Below, piece by piece: positions 21,761 to 35,225 of a stretch of DNA of 64,000 nucleotides (within the stretch, counting starts at the first letter, position 1; the number at the start of each line of letters is the position of its first letter). The stretch comes from Melieria omissa (Eukaryota; Arthropoda; Insecta; Diptera; Ulidiidae): the NCBI GenBank assembly GCA_963971225.1, contig OZ020269.1, positions 98,508,040 to 98,572,039 on the forward strand. Reading direction: 5' to 3'. The position numbers were made by a program, and so were the translations under genes. The notes beneath the pieces are model-generated. The model did no database searches. It was given only the letters and a program-made list of their open reading frames with translations, and was not told where the DNA came from.

Positions 21761-23690
21761 ATCGTTTAACGAATAGTGTTCTACCAAAATAAGTGTCTAT
21801 GTTGTTGTTGTTTCTGCTGAATAGGGAGGCAATAATGAAAACGGAACGGAGATGGAGGAGCTGAAAAGTGCTCTACATTGCTTTGTTTGTGTTTGTATGT
21901 GTTTGTGTGTGTAAGCACTAATTTCGTTTAAGCATTGCACTTAATTTTCATTTTAACCGCTAATGACGCCACAACAAAAACATAACAAACAAAAATGACA
22001 ACAACAACAAAAACAAAGATAACAACTAAATGTGCCCAAATAACAAGAACAGCATTAATAATGACAACAACGACAAAAAGTATAGCGATACCAATAACAA
22101 TGCCGCACAGACCGACCGACAACATTGAACGCGATAGTAAAATGTCACGAAAGCCTTTTAATTCATAATTAAATTAATTGTTGTAATTACTTCATTAGTG
22201 GCATTGTCTGTGTGTATGCGTGTGTGTGCGTGTGCTTGTTTGTTTGTTTAGCTGTGTGTGCCACAACAAATACAAATTTTTATATCAACAAAACGACACA
22301 AAAAACTGCCTTTGTCCTTTTTTTCATTGCCTTTCATTCCTTCAAAGAATTCATTTGCTTTTGGCGCGCGTAGGAACGTGTGCTGCATTAAATTCTATTT
22401 ACGCGCATATTTACCTTGAATTTACGTTAATTTCCACTTCCATTGTCATCCACTGTCGCATTTGGGTGCTACTTGTTGTTGCTTTATTGTTGATTTTGGT
22501 GTTTCATTATTGTGGCGTGAGTTGTGCCCAGTCGCACCAAATTCATGTTTAAACGCATTGAACATTACACAATTAGGTGACATTAACTTTTAATAATAAT
22601 ATCTAATATCCTCGAATATCCTTGAATACTCTGAATAGTTGGTGGAATATTTAGGCCAGTTTTAGAGGCCAAAATCGATGGCTAAACGAAAATGTTTAGT
22701 GAATGTGAAAGTGAAAGTGTTCGATGGTTGGAGTTGATGGTTATTTTGTTTAATTCAGATGTCATTGCAACGGTGATGGATCTTGGAGGAAACAAAAATA
22801 GCGCACCAACTTGGTTAAGCCTTAGCGAAAATAACAAATCATAGTCCCAGTCGAAGTTCTGCTTAAATAATACTTAGTTTTATTTTTGTTGTTGTTTAGA
22901 ACAACTTTGTTATTCAAAAATAAAACTTTTTAATTCAATTTATTACCTTTCATTCACTACTTAACAAGAAAAACTTAAAATTTTTCTAATCAAACCAGCA
23001 AATTAAACGCTCCTCTTAAACGTGTCCTTTCAACTGGCACAAAATCCGCACTTGAATGTAAACCAAAAACGAAACAAAACTCAAACTAACTGCACACCTA
23101 TCAATTACGCTGACAGCACATTAATCAGCGTAATAAAATCACTTGTCATTGCACCATCACAAAAACACTATCACTATCGCTGTCACAAGTATCACTACGC
23201 TGACTAGTCACAGGATATTACTATCCACTTCTTTATACTTTTTTGTGTTTTTTTTTTGTGTTAAACTTTGTTCCATCACAACAGCATAGATATCAGTTAA
23301 ATCGGTTGATGGCATACAGCTGCCGAGAACGGTAACGTGCAAAAACAAAAAAGGTCAAAATGGAAAGCACACAATCTGAAGAACCAAAGTTGTAGTTGTG
23401 ACAGTTTGTGTCAACAAAGGATAACGGCTGACAAACGTGGCCGTGAATGATGATGTATAGTAAAGTGAAGGAAGTGTGAACAGGAAAGAGGAGAGAAGTT
23501 CAAAGGTTGAATGTGACATATTGGACAGAGGAAAAGTGGAAGTGTAGAGGGAGGGGAAAGATATAAAGGAGATAAATAGAATCAAGGAAAGTGAAAAGAT
23601 TCGAACTTTGGAAGGGAATCAAGCGTAAATTATAATGAGTGAGGAAATATTTGTGAGAGCAATCAGTTATTGTAGAAATACTGTTATTTG
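21761..23690. other. Unassigned sequence, CAA- and TG-rich in places
   Basis: CAA-rich words at 21970-22090, a TG-rich stretch at about 22206-22260 and otherwise AT-rich DNA. No ORF here has a good start, normal composition and length together. Confidence 0.35.
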
Positions 23691-25790
23691 ACAGAATAAT
23701 TTGTCAATGCAATTTGATTTAATTAGTTAATGTAATTTAATGCGTTTGAATTTGATATACTTTGTAATTTGTTTATAATTTGATGTAGTAATTCAATCTT
23801 ATTTAATGTGTTTATTTGACAGAAAAACTTGTCAATACAATTTTACTTATAATTTAATGCGTTTAAATTTAATATCATTTGTAATTTTTGTTTTATAATT
23901 TGATGTAATTCAATCTTATTTCATGTGTTGATTTGATTTGATTTGATGTAATTGTGTGTGATTGAATGTGATTTGAAGTAATTTCTAACTTGATTATTTG
24001 ATGATTTGATGTGATTTAAATGTTATTTGTTACAATTTGATGTTATTAAATTTGATTACACATAAAGTAATCTAATGAAATGTGATTTTAAGTACCAATT
24101 ATGTGCAACATGATGTGATTTTCAGTAATTTGATGTGATTGAATGTGATTTCATGCAATTTGTTGTGATTAAATGTTATTTTATTAATCTATTTGTTATA
24201 GTTTGATGTGATTTTATATAAATAAATCTAATTAAATGTGATTTAAGTACCTTTTCGTCGTAATTTATTGTAAAACAGTTTTATTTTATGTCTTTATTTG
24301 CTAAAATTTAATGTGATTAATCGTTATTTTATAGTAATTAATGTGATCAAATGTGATTTTAAGCATTTATTTGTTGCAATATGATGAGATTTGAGGTAAT
24401 TTGATGTGATTAAAATTTGTTTACTTAATTATTTTTAATTTAATGTAATTAAATGTTAAAATTTGATGCGATCAAATGTAATTGTACATAATTTGATGTG
24501 GCTAAATGTGACTCCATAAAATTTTATTCAATTTGATGTGATTAAATGTTATTTTATTTATTTATTTGTTACAGTTTGATGAGATTTTTGTGATGTGATT
24601 TAATTAAGTAGATTCGAACACATCTGTTGTTGTACTTCGTACTTAGTACTTCGTACTTCGGTGAAATTTGATATTAATAATTGTGATTTGATTAATTTAA
24701 AATGATTTTATATTTTTATTTGCTATATTTTGTTGTAATTTACTGGAATTTCTTATGATTAACTGTGATTAAATGCGAATTGATTTGTTTATTTGTTGTG
24801 ATTTGGTGTGTTTCAATGTATCTTTATTAAATTTGATGTGATTGATCGCAATTTTAGGTAGTTGAGTGTGATCTTACGTATCCATTTTCTAATGTGATGT
24901 GATCAAACTTGATTTTATATGATTTAATGTGTTTATTAGTTGTAATTTGATATTTAGAAACGTAATTTGATGAAGTTTGATGTCAATAATTGTGATTTAG
25001 TGAAAATAAAAGTGATTTGTTGCATTCGATTTATATGATTGTATTTGTTTTTGTTAATTTGATGTAATTAAATGTGATTTTATGTCAATAAATGTGATTT
25101 GATGAGCTTGCTCGTTGGCATTTGATATGTTGACGGCTAATTTGATGTACTTAGTGCCAACAATTGTGATTTGATGTAGTAGAAAGGGGTATTATATTTT
25201 TATTTGTTATAATTTGATGTCATTTCCTGGCTAGTGATATGTATTTATATGATTAAATGTGATTTGATGTGCTTGTTTGTTGTAGTTTGATATTTGAAAA
25301 TGTAATTGGATTAAGTCTGATGTCAAGAATTGTGACTTGATGTATTTGGAAGTGATATGATGATTTCATTTGTTATAATTGGATGAAATTTACATACTTA
25401 TATAATTTGATAAGATGGAATGTGGTTTGATGTATTTATTCTTTATTATTTGATATTTGTAAACATAATTTGATGCAGTTTGATGTCAATAATTATGATT
25501 TAAGAAATAAAAAGTGATTTGATGCATTAATTTTAAATGATTAATTGCAACTTCATGTAATTGAGTGAGTTATTGTAGTAAGTTCATCTAATTTTATCTA
25601 ATTAAATGTGATTTTATGCGACTAAATGAGATTCGATGTGTTTGTTCCTTGTCATTTTATGTGTTCAAATGTAATGTTATAAAATTTGATGTGAATAATT
25701 GTGATTTGCTGTAATTAAATGCGATTTTATGTGTTATTTGCTGTCAGTTGATTTGATTACATATAATTGGATACATTTATTTTATGGTTT
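23690..25790. repeat. TTTGATGTGATT-rich degenerate array with ~165-bp higher order
   Basis: Two kilobases of AT-rich DNA saturated with AATTTGATGTGATT, AAATGTGATTTTATG and TTATTTGTTG words. Over about 24900-25700 a longer unit is visible: the block TTGATATTTG..AATTTGATG..GATGTCAATAATTGTGATT returns near 24944, 25118, 25283, 25446 and 25649, spaced 163-203 bp. A short separate repeat, GTACTTCGTACTTAGTACTT, lies at about 24632-24655. Non-coding. Confidence 0.75.
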
Positions 25791-26911
25791 AATGTTTTTT
25801 AACTTCTTCATCAATTGTGCAACTAAGTCTTAGTTGCAACAACTTCTAAACAATTAAATTAGGAGCACAAAATCCACTTTGTTTCTTGCTGCATTTTCAT
25901 TAATTCCTAAAGTGCGCACCACACTACTTACCGCAAATAAATGACCATTGTCCTTGTCATCTTTGACGACAAAATCATAAATTTCAAATGTGCAACACGA
26001 ACACGACAGCAGGCGCCAGAGTTACCGCACTGGCAGCGCCACATCCGGTGACATGTGAAAATCAGCACTTCCTCCTCAACACAGCGGACAGAGAAGGTAG
26101 AGGAGGCAAAACAGTAGTGGCGGCGAATTCAAGAAAAACAGCAAAGCCAAGTGGCAAACTAACAGCACCAGCGAGGAGTGCAGCAATCTAGTAGAAATAG
26201 AAAAAAATAGTAGTAAAAATTATAACAGCGTCAGTGGCACTTCCAGTGAGTTAAAACTCACTGGCACTGGCAAAGTGCAACAAAAAAATCGCAGTGCCAC
26301 TGAACAACGCATACAAATGAGCAGCAACTAAAATAGAAAAAGCGCAAAAATCCACAGAAACGTATAACCAAAAATAAAAGAAGCGAATGTAACAAAAAAA
26401 ATTAACAATAATTTATAGTAAAAATTACATGCAAAAAGGACAACGAAATATGAGCTGTGCAACCAACACGCTTCGCGACCAGTGCGGCGACCACATTTTT
26501 CTCGCCATGCACACTGACTCGGGCGCTTTAATTTGCGCATTTCTCAACTTTTGCTGCGGTATTACATGTAAAATTCTGTTTTTTCAATTCGCTTCTATTT
26601 TTGCTATTCTGCTTTTCTGCATCTCTGGCTGCCAGCCACAATTTTGCAATTTTTGTAATTTTTATGTTATGTGTGGCCGGTGCGGTATGAAATCTGAGTT
26701 GAAAATTGATTGCAGCTGAATAATGAAAGGTCAGTGCAGCTTCAGCCAGTTCTCTGCGTTCATTTGGCTTTATTTTTGTTCGGTTGCTTTGGGTTGTTAA
26801 CTTTATCTTGGTTTTCATTACTAAAGGGTTTCATCTTTGATTTCTTTCATCTAGTGATTACTTTATCTCATCTCATTTTGGCTAAATCATGGAAGCTCAG
26901 CTGTCTCTTCT
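25791..26911. other. Unassigned sequence with weak ORFs
   Basis: Frames of 67 and 96 codons start with ATG at 25988 and 26429. The first is Ala/Thr-rich, the second Cys/Phe-rich. Neither matches anything I know, and neither has supporting signals. Direct CACTGGCA/GCCACTG-type words recur at 26020-26300. Confidence 0.3.
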
Positions 26912-27556
26912 TTTTATTTTATTTTATTTCATTTCATTTCATTTCATTTCATTTCATTTCATTTCATTTCATTTCATTTCATTTCATTTCATTTCATTTC
27001 ATTTCATTTCATTTCATTTCATTTCATTTCATTTCATTTCATTTCATTTCATTTCATTTCATTTCATTTCATTTCATTTCATTTCATTTCATTTCATTTC
27101 ATTTCATTTCATTTCATTTCATTTCATTTCATTTCATTTCATTTCATTTCATTTCATTTCGTTTCATTTCATTTCATTTCATTTCATTTCATTTCATTTC
27201 ATTTCATTTCATTTCATTTCATTTCATTTTTATTTTATTTTATTTTATTTTATTTTATTTTATTGCATTTTATTGCATTTTATTTTATTTTATTTTATTT
27301 TATTTTATTTTATTTTATTTTATTTTATTTTATTTTATTTTATTTTATTTTACTTTATTTTACTTTATTTTATTTTATTTTATTTTATTTTATTTTATTT
27401 TATTTTATTTTATTTTATTTTATTTTATTTTATTTTATTTTATTTTATTTTATTTTATTTTATTTTATTTTATTTTATTTTATTTTATTTTATTTTATTT
27501 TAATTTATTTTATTTTATGTTATTTTATTTTACTTTATTCTATTTTATTTTATTGA
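26912..27556. repeat. ATTTC array abutting an ATTTT array
   Basis: About 300 bp of almost perfect (ATTTC)n, roughly 26926-27228 with a single GTTTC variant near 27161. It switches abruptly to about 320 bp of (ATTTT)n with occasional GCATT and ACTTT variants. It is the reverse-complement form of the AAAAT/GAAAT arrays elsewhere. The long Phe/Ile/Ser/His frames across it are repeat artefacts. Confidence 0.95.
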
Positions 27557-27805
27557 AAATTTAAAACAAAAGTAATTACTTACAATTTCATAACAAAAAC
27601 AAATGCCTCCATGGAAACTCTCAGCTAACTCCTTAATTGATTTTATTCTCCTCATTCAAACTTTGCGGGTTTGCGACTCAATTTACCGCCTCGAACCACC
27701 GAAGTTATGGTTGTCTCATTAACTTTTAACTAGCGCACAGCCAAAGGAACGCATGGCCAAAGCATTTGAAAAAATATTAAAAAAAATATAAATATTTCCA
27801 TATGT

Positions 27806-27843
<38 letters not shown>

Positions 27844-28940
27844 ACATGTTGTGCTTAATTTGCGCGTATTTTTTTATTCCACATGCATTGTGACAACAGA
27901 TACCCGACAGTGTCTGTCTGTACAATGTAAAGGCTACAAATATTGTAGCAATATTATTGCACAATATATAAGTATAAGACATTTTTTTTGTTATTAAAAA
28001 AACTAAAACTAAAAACTAAAAACTAAAATTTACTAAAAATGTTACCGCATAAGTAAAAAGCTTGGTTAAAAAAATAATTAAATAATATTTATACAAAAAC
28101 AACTTCAGTGACGAGAAAAAAGTTACACTTATATGGTCTGCTCTTCTCTTCCCTCAACGCCTTTTATTTTTATATTTTTTTATTTGCACTTTGCCAACAT
28201 TTGTTGCTGTTGCTATTGTCATTGTCATTTCGTATGTTGGTGTTGTTGTCGGATTTTTTTTTTAATTGTTGTCTAGTTGAAGTTATGAAATGTCTGAAAA
28301 TTAATTTTAATTCGACAGTAAAAAATATATTTTTTCCAACTTCTATTTGCTTCTCTTTTTCCAAATACTTTTTTATTCCATACATTTTTTGTTCTCTTTG
28401 GAACAGCGAAGAACAAATTGCAGCAGCCAACATGTGAATTGTAAGCAAAAGTTGAAATTTTAGACGTTCTTTTAATTAGTGTTCGTATGAGTCCCAACAT
28501 ATCTGAGAGAACAGATGTGAGGAAAGGCGGCAACAAAAAAATCGTTGCTGCGAATATGAGTGTTGCAGAAGTGCTCAAATATTTGTGATTAATTTGAAGG
28601 AAAAATGGTGCAAGGTGAAGCAAAGACAATTAAAAATTGAAAATGTATTGAACTGAGATATAAGGAGATTAATTCATAGTGGTCTTTCGATTTAGGATGA
28701 CACATCTGCCTACACGTACATTAGACTGGATTTAGTGTGGTATGGAGATTCCTAATAATGGGTTCTCGATGATGAGCAACCTCTCATTTTATGCGGTTTG
28801 GGAAAAAGTGCATGAGGCAAAAAATTTTGGGCCTAGGATGGGGCTAAATGGCGTTGCATCGAGGTCAAAGTTAACAAAAAAGCTGGAAAATTCGTCAAAT
28901 TGCTCCACAGCTGCTCAGAAGTTGCTCGTAGAGGATTAAA
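27557..28940. other. Unassigned sequence with TG run and a weak ORF
   Basis: A TG run lies at about 27802-27840. An ATG-started frame of 65 codons at 28742-28939 (MEIPNNGFSMMSNL...) has normal composition but no recognised domain and lies next to a dispersed repeat. I do not call it a gene. The remainder is AT-rich and featureless. Confidence 0.3.
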
Positions 28941-29480
28941 ATCTATGACCGACCCTTCTAGTTTTCCTTACTGAACATTTCTTTTAAATATACTCACCCC
29001 CTATCTCCAACCCTTGATGGGGCTCCCATACAAAATGGTCATTTTTATAAAATAGGCTTCCTTTGCTCCTAAGTTGCCCCCAGATGTATCCACTGTATGA
29101 CCGACACCCATTTATTTTCCCTTCCGAATGTTTCTTCCAAACATACCTATTCGCTACCTCCAAATCTTAAGGGGGCTGCCATACAAAACTGGCCATTTTC
29201 TATGCCATTGGCTCCCCACTTGCAAATGTAGTAATTAAGTTAGCGAGAAAACATCGTATCTCTGAAACTACTGAACCGATTTCAATGATTAGTACAGCGA
29301 TCGCCAACATTTTTGAGTACAAAAAATATAAAATTATGTTATTTTCAAAATGAAGAGGTTAATGGGGTTTCGACAACACATTTTGATTTTTGCTTCGAAG
29401 AAACCCAAAAGTTGACAACGTCTCAAATCCGATCGTATGGGGGACGCCCTCTGGTGGTGGATTTCTGAAGCTTAATTGAA
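28940..29480. repeat. Dispersed repeat with a ~145-bp tandem duplication
   Basis: TATGACCGACCC at about 28943 and TATGACCGACACC at about 29097 start two diverged copies. Both continue into TTTTCCTT..GAA.(A/G)TTTCTT, AACATACCTATTCGCTACC-like and GGGGGCTGCCATACAAAA-like words. The block then passes into TATCTCTGAAACTACTGAACCGATTTCAATGA. The ACTGAACCGATTT word is common in insect interspersed repeats, but I cannot assign the family. Confidence 0.5.
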
Positions 29481-32400
29481 AAAAATCTAACGGTAAACAT
29501 TTAGAATCCGGCTGTCAGGATGCTGCAGTTTTTAGTAAAATTGTTTTTTAGAATTTTTCATTTCAAACAGTTTTTTTATATGAAATGAAGATCAAATTCT
29601 GATTGTAATTATAACTCAAAATGTTTTATAGATAATTTAACTTCAAAAGAAAAAAAAAATATATGTATGTGTAACATTTGTATTAATCACAATTACCAGC
29701 AACGACAAATGGCCAAATAAAAAAAATTCCAGTTATCGATTGTTGCAGACTTTCACACTAAACGCACAGCGTTTGCCGAGTTGTATCCTTTTTTTGCTCT
29801 CACTGTTCAAGCGGCCAAAGGTTGAGAAATATTTTTCGCGTATTCAGCGTTGATGTTGTTGTTGTTTTTTGGCCATGGTCAACCGCATTCGGTGTGCTAC
29901 GTTTTGCTTAATTCTTTGCCCGCGCACCAATTCTCCCAAGTCTGATGCTGGAATTTATTAGACACCCCGCAGTCACACCGGGAACTCTTTCTCCCTTCAT
30001 ACCACACAGTCACTGAATGCGACTAGGCACACACACACACATACACACTCTCACACGCGTGAATATTTTGTTTGCGCTGCATTACGTTCAATGTTGCTGC
30101 TTTTGGATATTTTAGCGTCGCTGTATTTGTTGCTATTGTTGTAGAGTAAAACGCGTTGTTCGGAGAAGAAAAAAACAGTGTTGCTCCTTTTTTAATTCAA
30201 TTTATTTTTGGATTTATACGAATTTATGCACATGGGATTCCATTTCCGTTCGTTGTATTATGTGAACTTTTTTTATTTGCTCATACTTTGTTGCTCTACG
30301 AGTAATTTTTTCTACACTTTTATGCGCATTTGGTACGATTTTTGGCGATTTTTATGTTTGTTTTGTGAGTGTGCGAGAAAAAAAAATGCTGTAAGCATAG
30401 AAATTGGGCCCCAGTCGAAGTCATTGGAGAGAGCAAAGATATATTAAACGTTCAATGGCGTCCGAAGTTGATTACAGGCGGATGAATTTAATGAAAATTG
30501 ATGCAACAAAAGTTGGTAAAGGTAATTGCGGCTAATACATTAAATGTGGCGACACTGGGCGTCAGATCAAAGCATGAAAATGTGGCCAAAAGTGAGTCTG
30601 AAGGAAATTGAAATTAATTCATTCAATTCAGGTATTGATAGGTGAGATGTATGTGGCAATGTACGGGTATGAATTGATGGGCGAAGGATTCGAAAGGGTT
30701 ACAAATAAAATGTTAAGCGTTATTGTGGGTGAGATGCTAAAAAGAAGTATGCTAGTGAAATTTTGGATATCACGCAGAGAGAGAGAGTCGTCATGTGAGT
30801 GAGATTGGGATATGAAACTATTAACTCAGACATGGGGACCGTACTGTAGGTAATACATCTGTTTGAAGGAAGCTGCATTAATTAATCTTTAAATTTGCTA
30901 ACCTATACCGATATGGTCGTCATATCTGGGTTAAACCATTAGCTTCTCAAACAGTTTTTACATATAAGTATTTATAAGTATTCGGTATTCACCGACTGAA
31001 AGTGAAGTATACACAAACGTTTTTGTGTTTTCTTTATGTTTGAAACATATTTGAATGACTGGCATATACTGAGCTACTCAATCCAGGCCGATACCCCGTC
31101 AGGGCGGTCTTTTGTGGAGAAAAGCTGAGAGACACAATTGGTCACAAGAAATAATGCTCATAAATCTTTCATGCAACTTATACCAATACATATAAATTTG
31201 ACATATTCATACAAAAACCCCCAAACAATGCAACAAAAGCGCTGCTGCTGGTCACTTTTATGAAACCTGCAAATTAATGTTACGTATACGTCACGTTGTG
31301 CAGCCCATGTGCCTAAAGCGAGCTGTGTGTGTGTGCTTTTCACACCGGCAACTAACTTATGCTGCTTTGCAAAACTCTTAAAAGTTTCTGCAATTCTATT
31401 GTTTCCTCGCCTCTCTGTTGCACCAACAGCAACAACACTAAGAACACTTCAATGACTTCACATTTGACATTTCGTAATTGCATTCCAATCATGGAGTGAC
31501 TTCATATCAATAACACCAACAACAATTTTAACTATAAACAACAACAAAAAATACTATAAACAACAACAACAACAATAAAGGGTAAAAACAATATCAAAAA
31601 CAACAACAAAACTAAGTACAACATCAACTCCAATAGTTGATGCCACCACATGCAACCAAAAATCAAATTACTTTCCTCTCAACTCTCCCGTTCACCTCCA
31701 CCCAACACACACACACATACGCATTTTCCACTTCCTCTGCACTTTGATGCGCATTTGGCAATTGCCATGGAATTTGACGTAAATTTGCGCAATTTCGCTA
31801 AATTCTCGCACAAAATTCAACTTGTGTGTGCGTTCGTTTCTTTGTGTTCGAAGCGCGAAGCATGTGTCAAGGTGTGTGCGTGTCTATGTGGCTGTGGCAC
31901 CTTTTGGCTTTCTTGGTAAATTTATAATTGCATTAAATAATTGCGTCGAAATGCACAAAATGGCGTTGCACAGTGTTGTGTTGGGAGTTGTTGTGTTGGC
32001 GCGTGACATGTCCAAAAAGTTTACCGCGCTCACTAAAAACCGCACTATGGGCAATGGCACCCGTGCTGGCAGTTGCCAGTTTGTCCATTGTATTGTTGTA
32101 TGTATGTGTATGTGTGTGTGTTGTAGAATTCAAATATTGAATTTGCTGATTTCGTATTGAAATTTTCAAATTTGGTCGTGGCGCGGTGACGAGAGAGCGC
32201 GTTGGTTAGCGCTGTTGGCACATGGAGCAAAACTTTTCAATTCTAATGATCGCTGATGCAATTAGCTGAGGTTCGTGTGGGCCTTAGTTGGGTTTTGGGT
32301 TAGTTAGTGCAGTGCAAAAGTGTTGACAGCGGTCTAAATATGTGAAACAATGAAAGTAGTGTACCAGGAGATGCATTTTTGATGGGATGAAGATGATGGG

Positions 32401-32893
32401 ATTTGAATTAAAGCTGGACATTTCTAAAGTTAAGACAATTTGAAGTTAGTAAATGTTTTGGATCATTTTTTGTCATTCGATTTTATAACGAATAAAGTAT
32501 CTAAAGAAGGTCTGAGAAACATCTGTTGCAGAGCTAATGGAGTAAGTCATCTCCAATGTCCAACTTAAGTTTACTTAGGGACTCACTGCCCGGATGGGTT
32601 GAAGCAAGTTTCTTAGCCAGAACTGGACTCTTTATTACTATACAATTTGTCAACAAATCGTTTCTTTATTCTCATATTGATCAATAACTTTGTGCTTACT
32701 GAAGATCTAAGTATGCTAGAGAACAAGTTTTAGTCCCGGAGGCAAATTTTCAAAAAAAAAAAAAAATACACCTCATACCTCGCCAAACGTCCCAAACGTT
32801 CACTTATGTAAGCAATTAACGTAACTAAATATGAGCGCAACAGAACAACAGCACAGCATACCCTTTTCTGTGGCATATAGGAAGACAAGCATG

Positions 32894-32934
<41 letters not shown>

Positions 32935-33290
32935 AACAACAACAACACCAATAACAACAGCACTCAGTTACTAATAAAAACGTCAAATGCAATAGTGGTG
33001 GAGGAATTAGTGCCAGCAGGCGAAATGACAACAGGCGAATGACGGCCCGAACCAGGTAGAAAAGTGCTAGGAAAAAAATTTCTAACTTAAGCGCTGAAAA
33101 GTATGCAACGCCATAAAGCAAAGCACAAAAGTATACATTTACGTGTACGCTGTGCAATGTGCGGCAGAACGATGATGAAATGGAAAAAAATTTAGCTAGT
33201 GCTCGAAGAGGAGAGGGGGAGGGAGAGAATGTAAGTATAGGTAAGAAGAGGGTTGAGTGTAGAGTTGCCAAATGGAAAATGTTAGAAATT
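29481..33290. other. Long unassigned stretch, microsatellite-dotted
   Basis: No supported gene in 3.8 kb. It contains a CA-rich stretch at 30030-30056, a GAGAGAGAGA run at 30776-30788, CAA-rich DNA at 31540-31620, a TG-rich stretch at 32096-32122, and a long CAA run with one AAT interruption at 32894-32947. The 29.7-30.2 and 31.7-32.3 kb parts are GC-richer and regulatory-looking. A decayed TTAAACCATTAGCTTCTCAA word at 30933 matches one at 37545. Confidence 0.35.
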
Positions 33291-34850
33291 TTTTGTTTTT
33301 CTTTTACTAAAAAGGAAGCTTCAGAGAATCAGTACGAACTCTACTTGTGGCTGGAACTTGTGGCTCTTCAATGTTGGCACTTTGAAGTAGAAAAACTTTC
33401 TAAAAAATTGGCTTAAAAAAGTAGTTTGAATTCTAGTTTCAGGCCTGAAGTTTTGACTCTTCAATGTTGCCACTTTGAAGTACGAGAACCTACTAGAAAC
33501 GTGGCTTTAAGGAATCAGCTTGAACTCTACTTTTAACATTGAAGTTGTGGCTCTTCATTGTTGTCACTTTGAAGGAGAAAAACTCTTTAAAAAAATGACT
33601 TAAAAAAGTAGTTCGAATTCTAGTTTCAGGTCTAAAGTTGTGGCTCTTCAATGTTAGCACTTTGAAGTACGAGAACATACTAGAAACATGGTTTTAAGGA
33701 ATAAGATTGAACTTATATTTTAAGCTTGAAGTTTTGGCTCTTCATTGCTGTCACTTTGAAATAGAAAAACTCTCTAAAAAATTGACTTAAAAAAGTAGTT
33801 TGAATTCTAGTTTCAGATTTAAAGTTGTGGCTCTTCAATGTTGTCACTTTGAAGTACGAGAACCTACTAGAAAGATCGCTTTAAGGAATCAGCTTGAACT
33901 CTACTTTTAACATTGAAGTTGTGGCTCTTCATTGTTGTCACTTTGAAGCAGAAAAACTCTCTAAAAATTTACTAAAAAAAGTAGTTTGAATTCTAGTTTC
34001 AGGCGTAAAGTTGCGGATCTTCATTGTTGCCTTTTTGAAGTACGAGAACTCACTAGAAACATGGCTCTTCCGATTCAGTTTGAACTTTTTTTAAGCTTGA
34101 AGTTGTGGCTCTTCATTATTGTCACTTTGAAATACAAAAACTCTCTAAAAAATTGACTTAAGAAAGTAGTTTGAATTCTAGTTTTAGGCCTGAAGTTGTG
34201 GCTTTTCACTGTTGTCACTTTGAAGTGGAAAAACACTATAGAAATATAGTTAAAAAAAATAAAATTTGAGTCTAATTTTCAAGCTTCAAGTTGTGGATTC
34301 TCAATGTTGCCACTTTGAAGTACGAAAACCTACAAGAAATGTGGCATTGAAGAATCTGCTTGAACTCTTCTTTTAAGATTGAATTTGTCGGTGTTCATTG
34401 TTGTCACTTTGAAGAAGCAAAACACTCTAAAAAATTACTTGAGAAAACAAGCTTGAATTCTAGTTTTCAAGCGTGAAGTTTTGACTCTTTCATGTTGTCA
34501 CTTTGAAGTAGAAAAACTCTCTAAAAATTTACTTAAAAAAAACAAGCTTGACTTTTAGTTTCTCAAGCCTAAAATGTTGGCTCTTCAATGTTAAATGAAA
34601 AATTAACTTAAAAAAACAGTTTAAATTACAGTTTTAAATTCCTCCATGTGGCAACTTTGAAGTCGCAAAAGACTTTCAAAAATTGACTTAAAAAACCAGT
34701 GGGAATTTTAGTTCTTAGCCCAAAGTTGTGGATTCTCAATGTTGCCACTTTGAGGTAAGGAAAACCCATAACAAATTTACTTTAAAAAACCAGTCTCAAT
34801 TCAAGTTTTAAGCTGGAAATTTTGGCTCTTCCATGAGGTTTTCACTTGTT
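33290..34850. repeat. 93-bp satellite organised as alternating A/B dimers
   Basis: About 17 monomers share GTGGCTCTTCAATGTTGTCA and CTTTGAAG. The CACTTTGAAG word falls at 33378, 33471, 33565, 33657, 33752, 33845 and 33939, a very regular 92-95 bp. Monomers alternate strictly. Type A continues AGTAGAAAAACTCTCTAAAA; type B continues AGTACGAGAACCTACTAGAA. At least four A-B cycles run in a row, giving a ~187-bp higher-order unit. Past about 34200 the alternation blurs and the units decay. Non-coding. Confidence 0.88.
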
Positions 34851-35099
34851 GATTTAATTCATTTTTTTTGCAGGTTTTATTAATATCATGGAGCAAATTT
34901 TGCTCACTCTTAGCTTAACAATGTTCTTCGACTTTCAAAAATTTTCAATTTTAAATAACTTTTCACTCTGGCAACACTGAAAATGTCATTTTCCACACTA
35001 AGTTGCCATGCGTTGCCTGCCTGCTTTATCCGTCCATGGACATTGCCTAACAAACATTTCACGTTTTTAATTTTGTACGCGCTGATTTTTCTTACACTT
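34851..35099. other. Unassigned flank of the satellite
   Basis: AT-rich transition from the 93-bp array into GC-richer DNA. Nothing recognisable. Confidence 0.3.
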
Positions 35100-35225
35100 T
35101 CATTTTGAGTGCGCGCTCTCTCGCTCGTTCGCGCACCGGACGACAGCAACCGGAACGCGTTAAAATCATAGCCAACACCAGTTCAGCCAACCAGCCAACG
35201 AACGAACGCAACGTAGCGCGCTTAG
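35100..35225 (+). promoter_or_regulatory. Promoter-like GC-rich block
   Basis: GTGCGCGCTCTCTCGCTCGT is followed by CGGACGACAGCAACCGGAAC, a TTAAAAT at about 35160-35166 and an initiator-like GTTCAGCC with its A at 35185, about 25 bases later. Repeated CCAACGAACGAACGCAACG then resembles a fly 5' untranslated leader. No downstream ORF with an ATG in good context was found, so the call rests on composition and spacing only. Confidence 0.18.

Noticed and set aside
26710..27564. 284-codon plus-strand Phe/Ile/Ser/His frame
   Set aside because: Translation of the ATTTC/ATTTT pentamer arrays.
28742..28939. 65-codon ATG frame (MEIPNNGFSM...)
   Set aside because: Normal composition but no domain, modest start context and placement beside a dispersed repeat. 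No better than chance in 64 kb.
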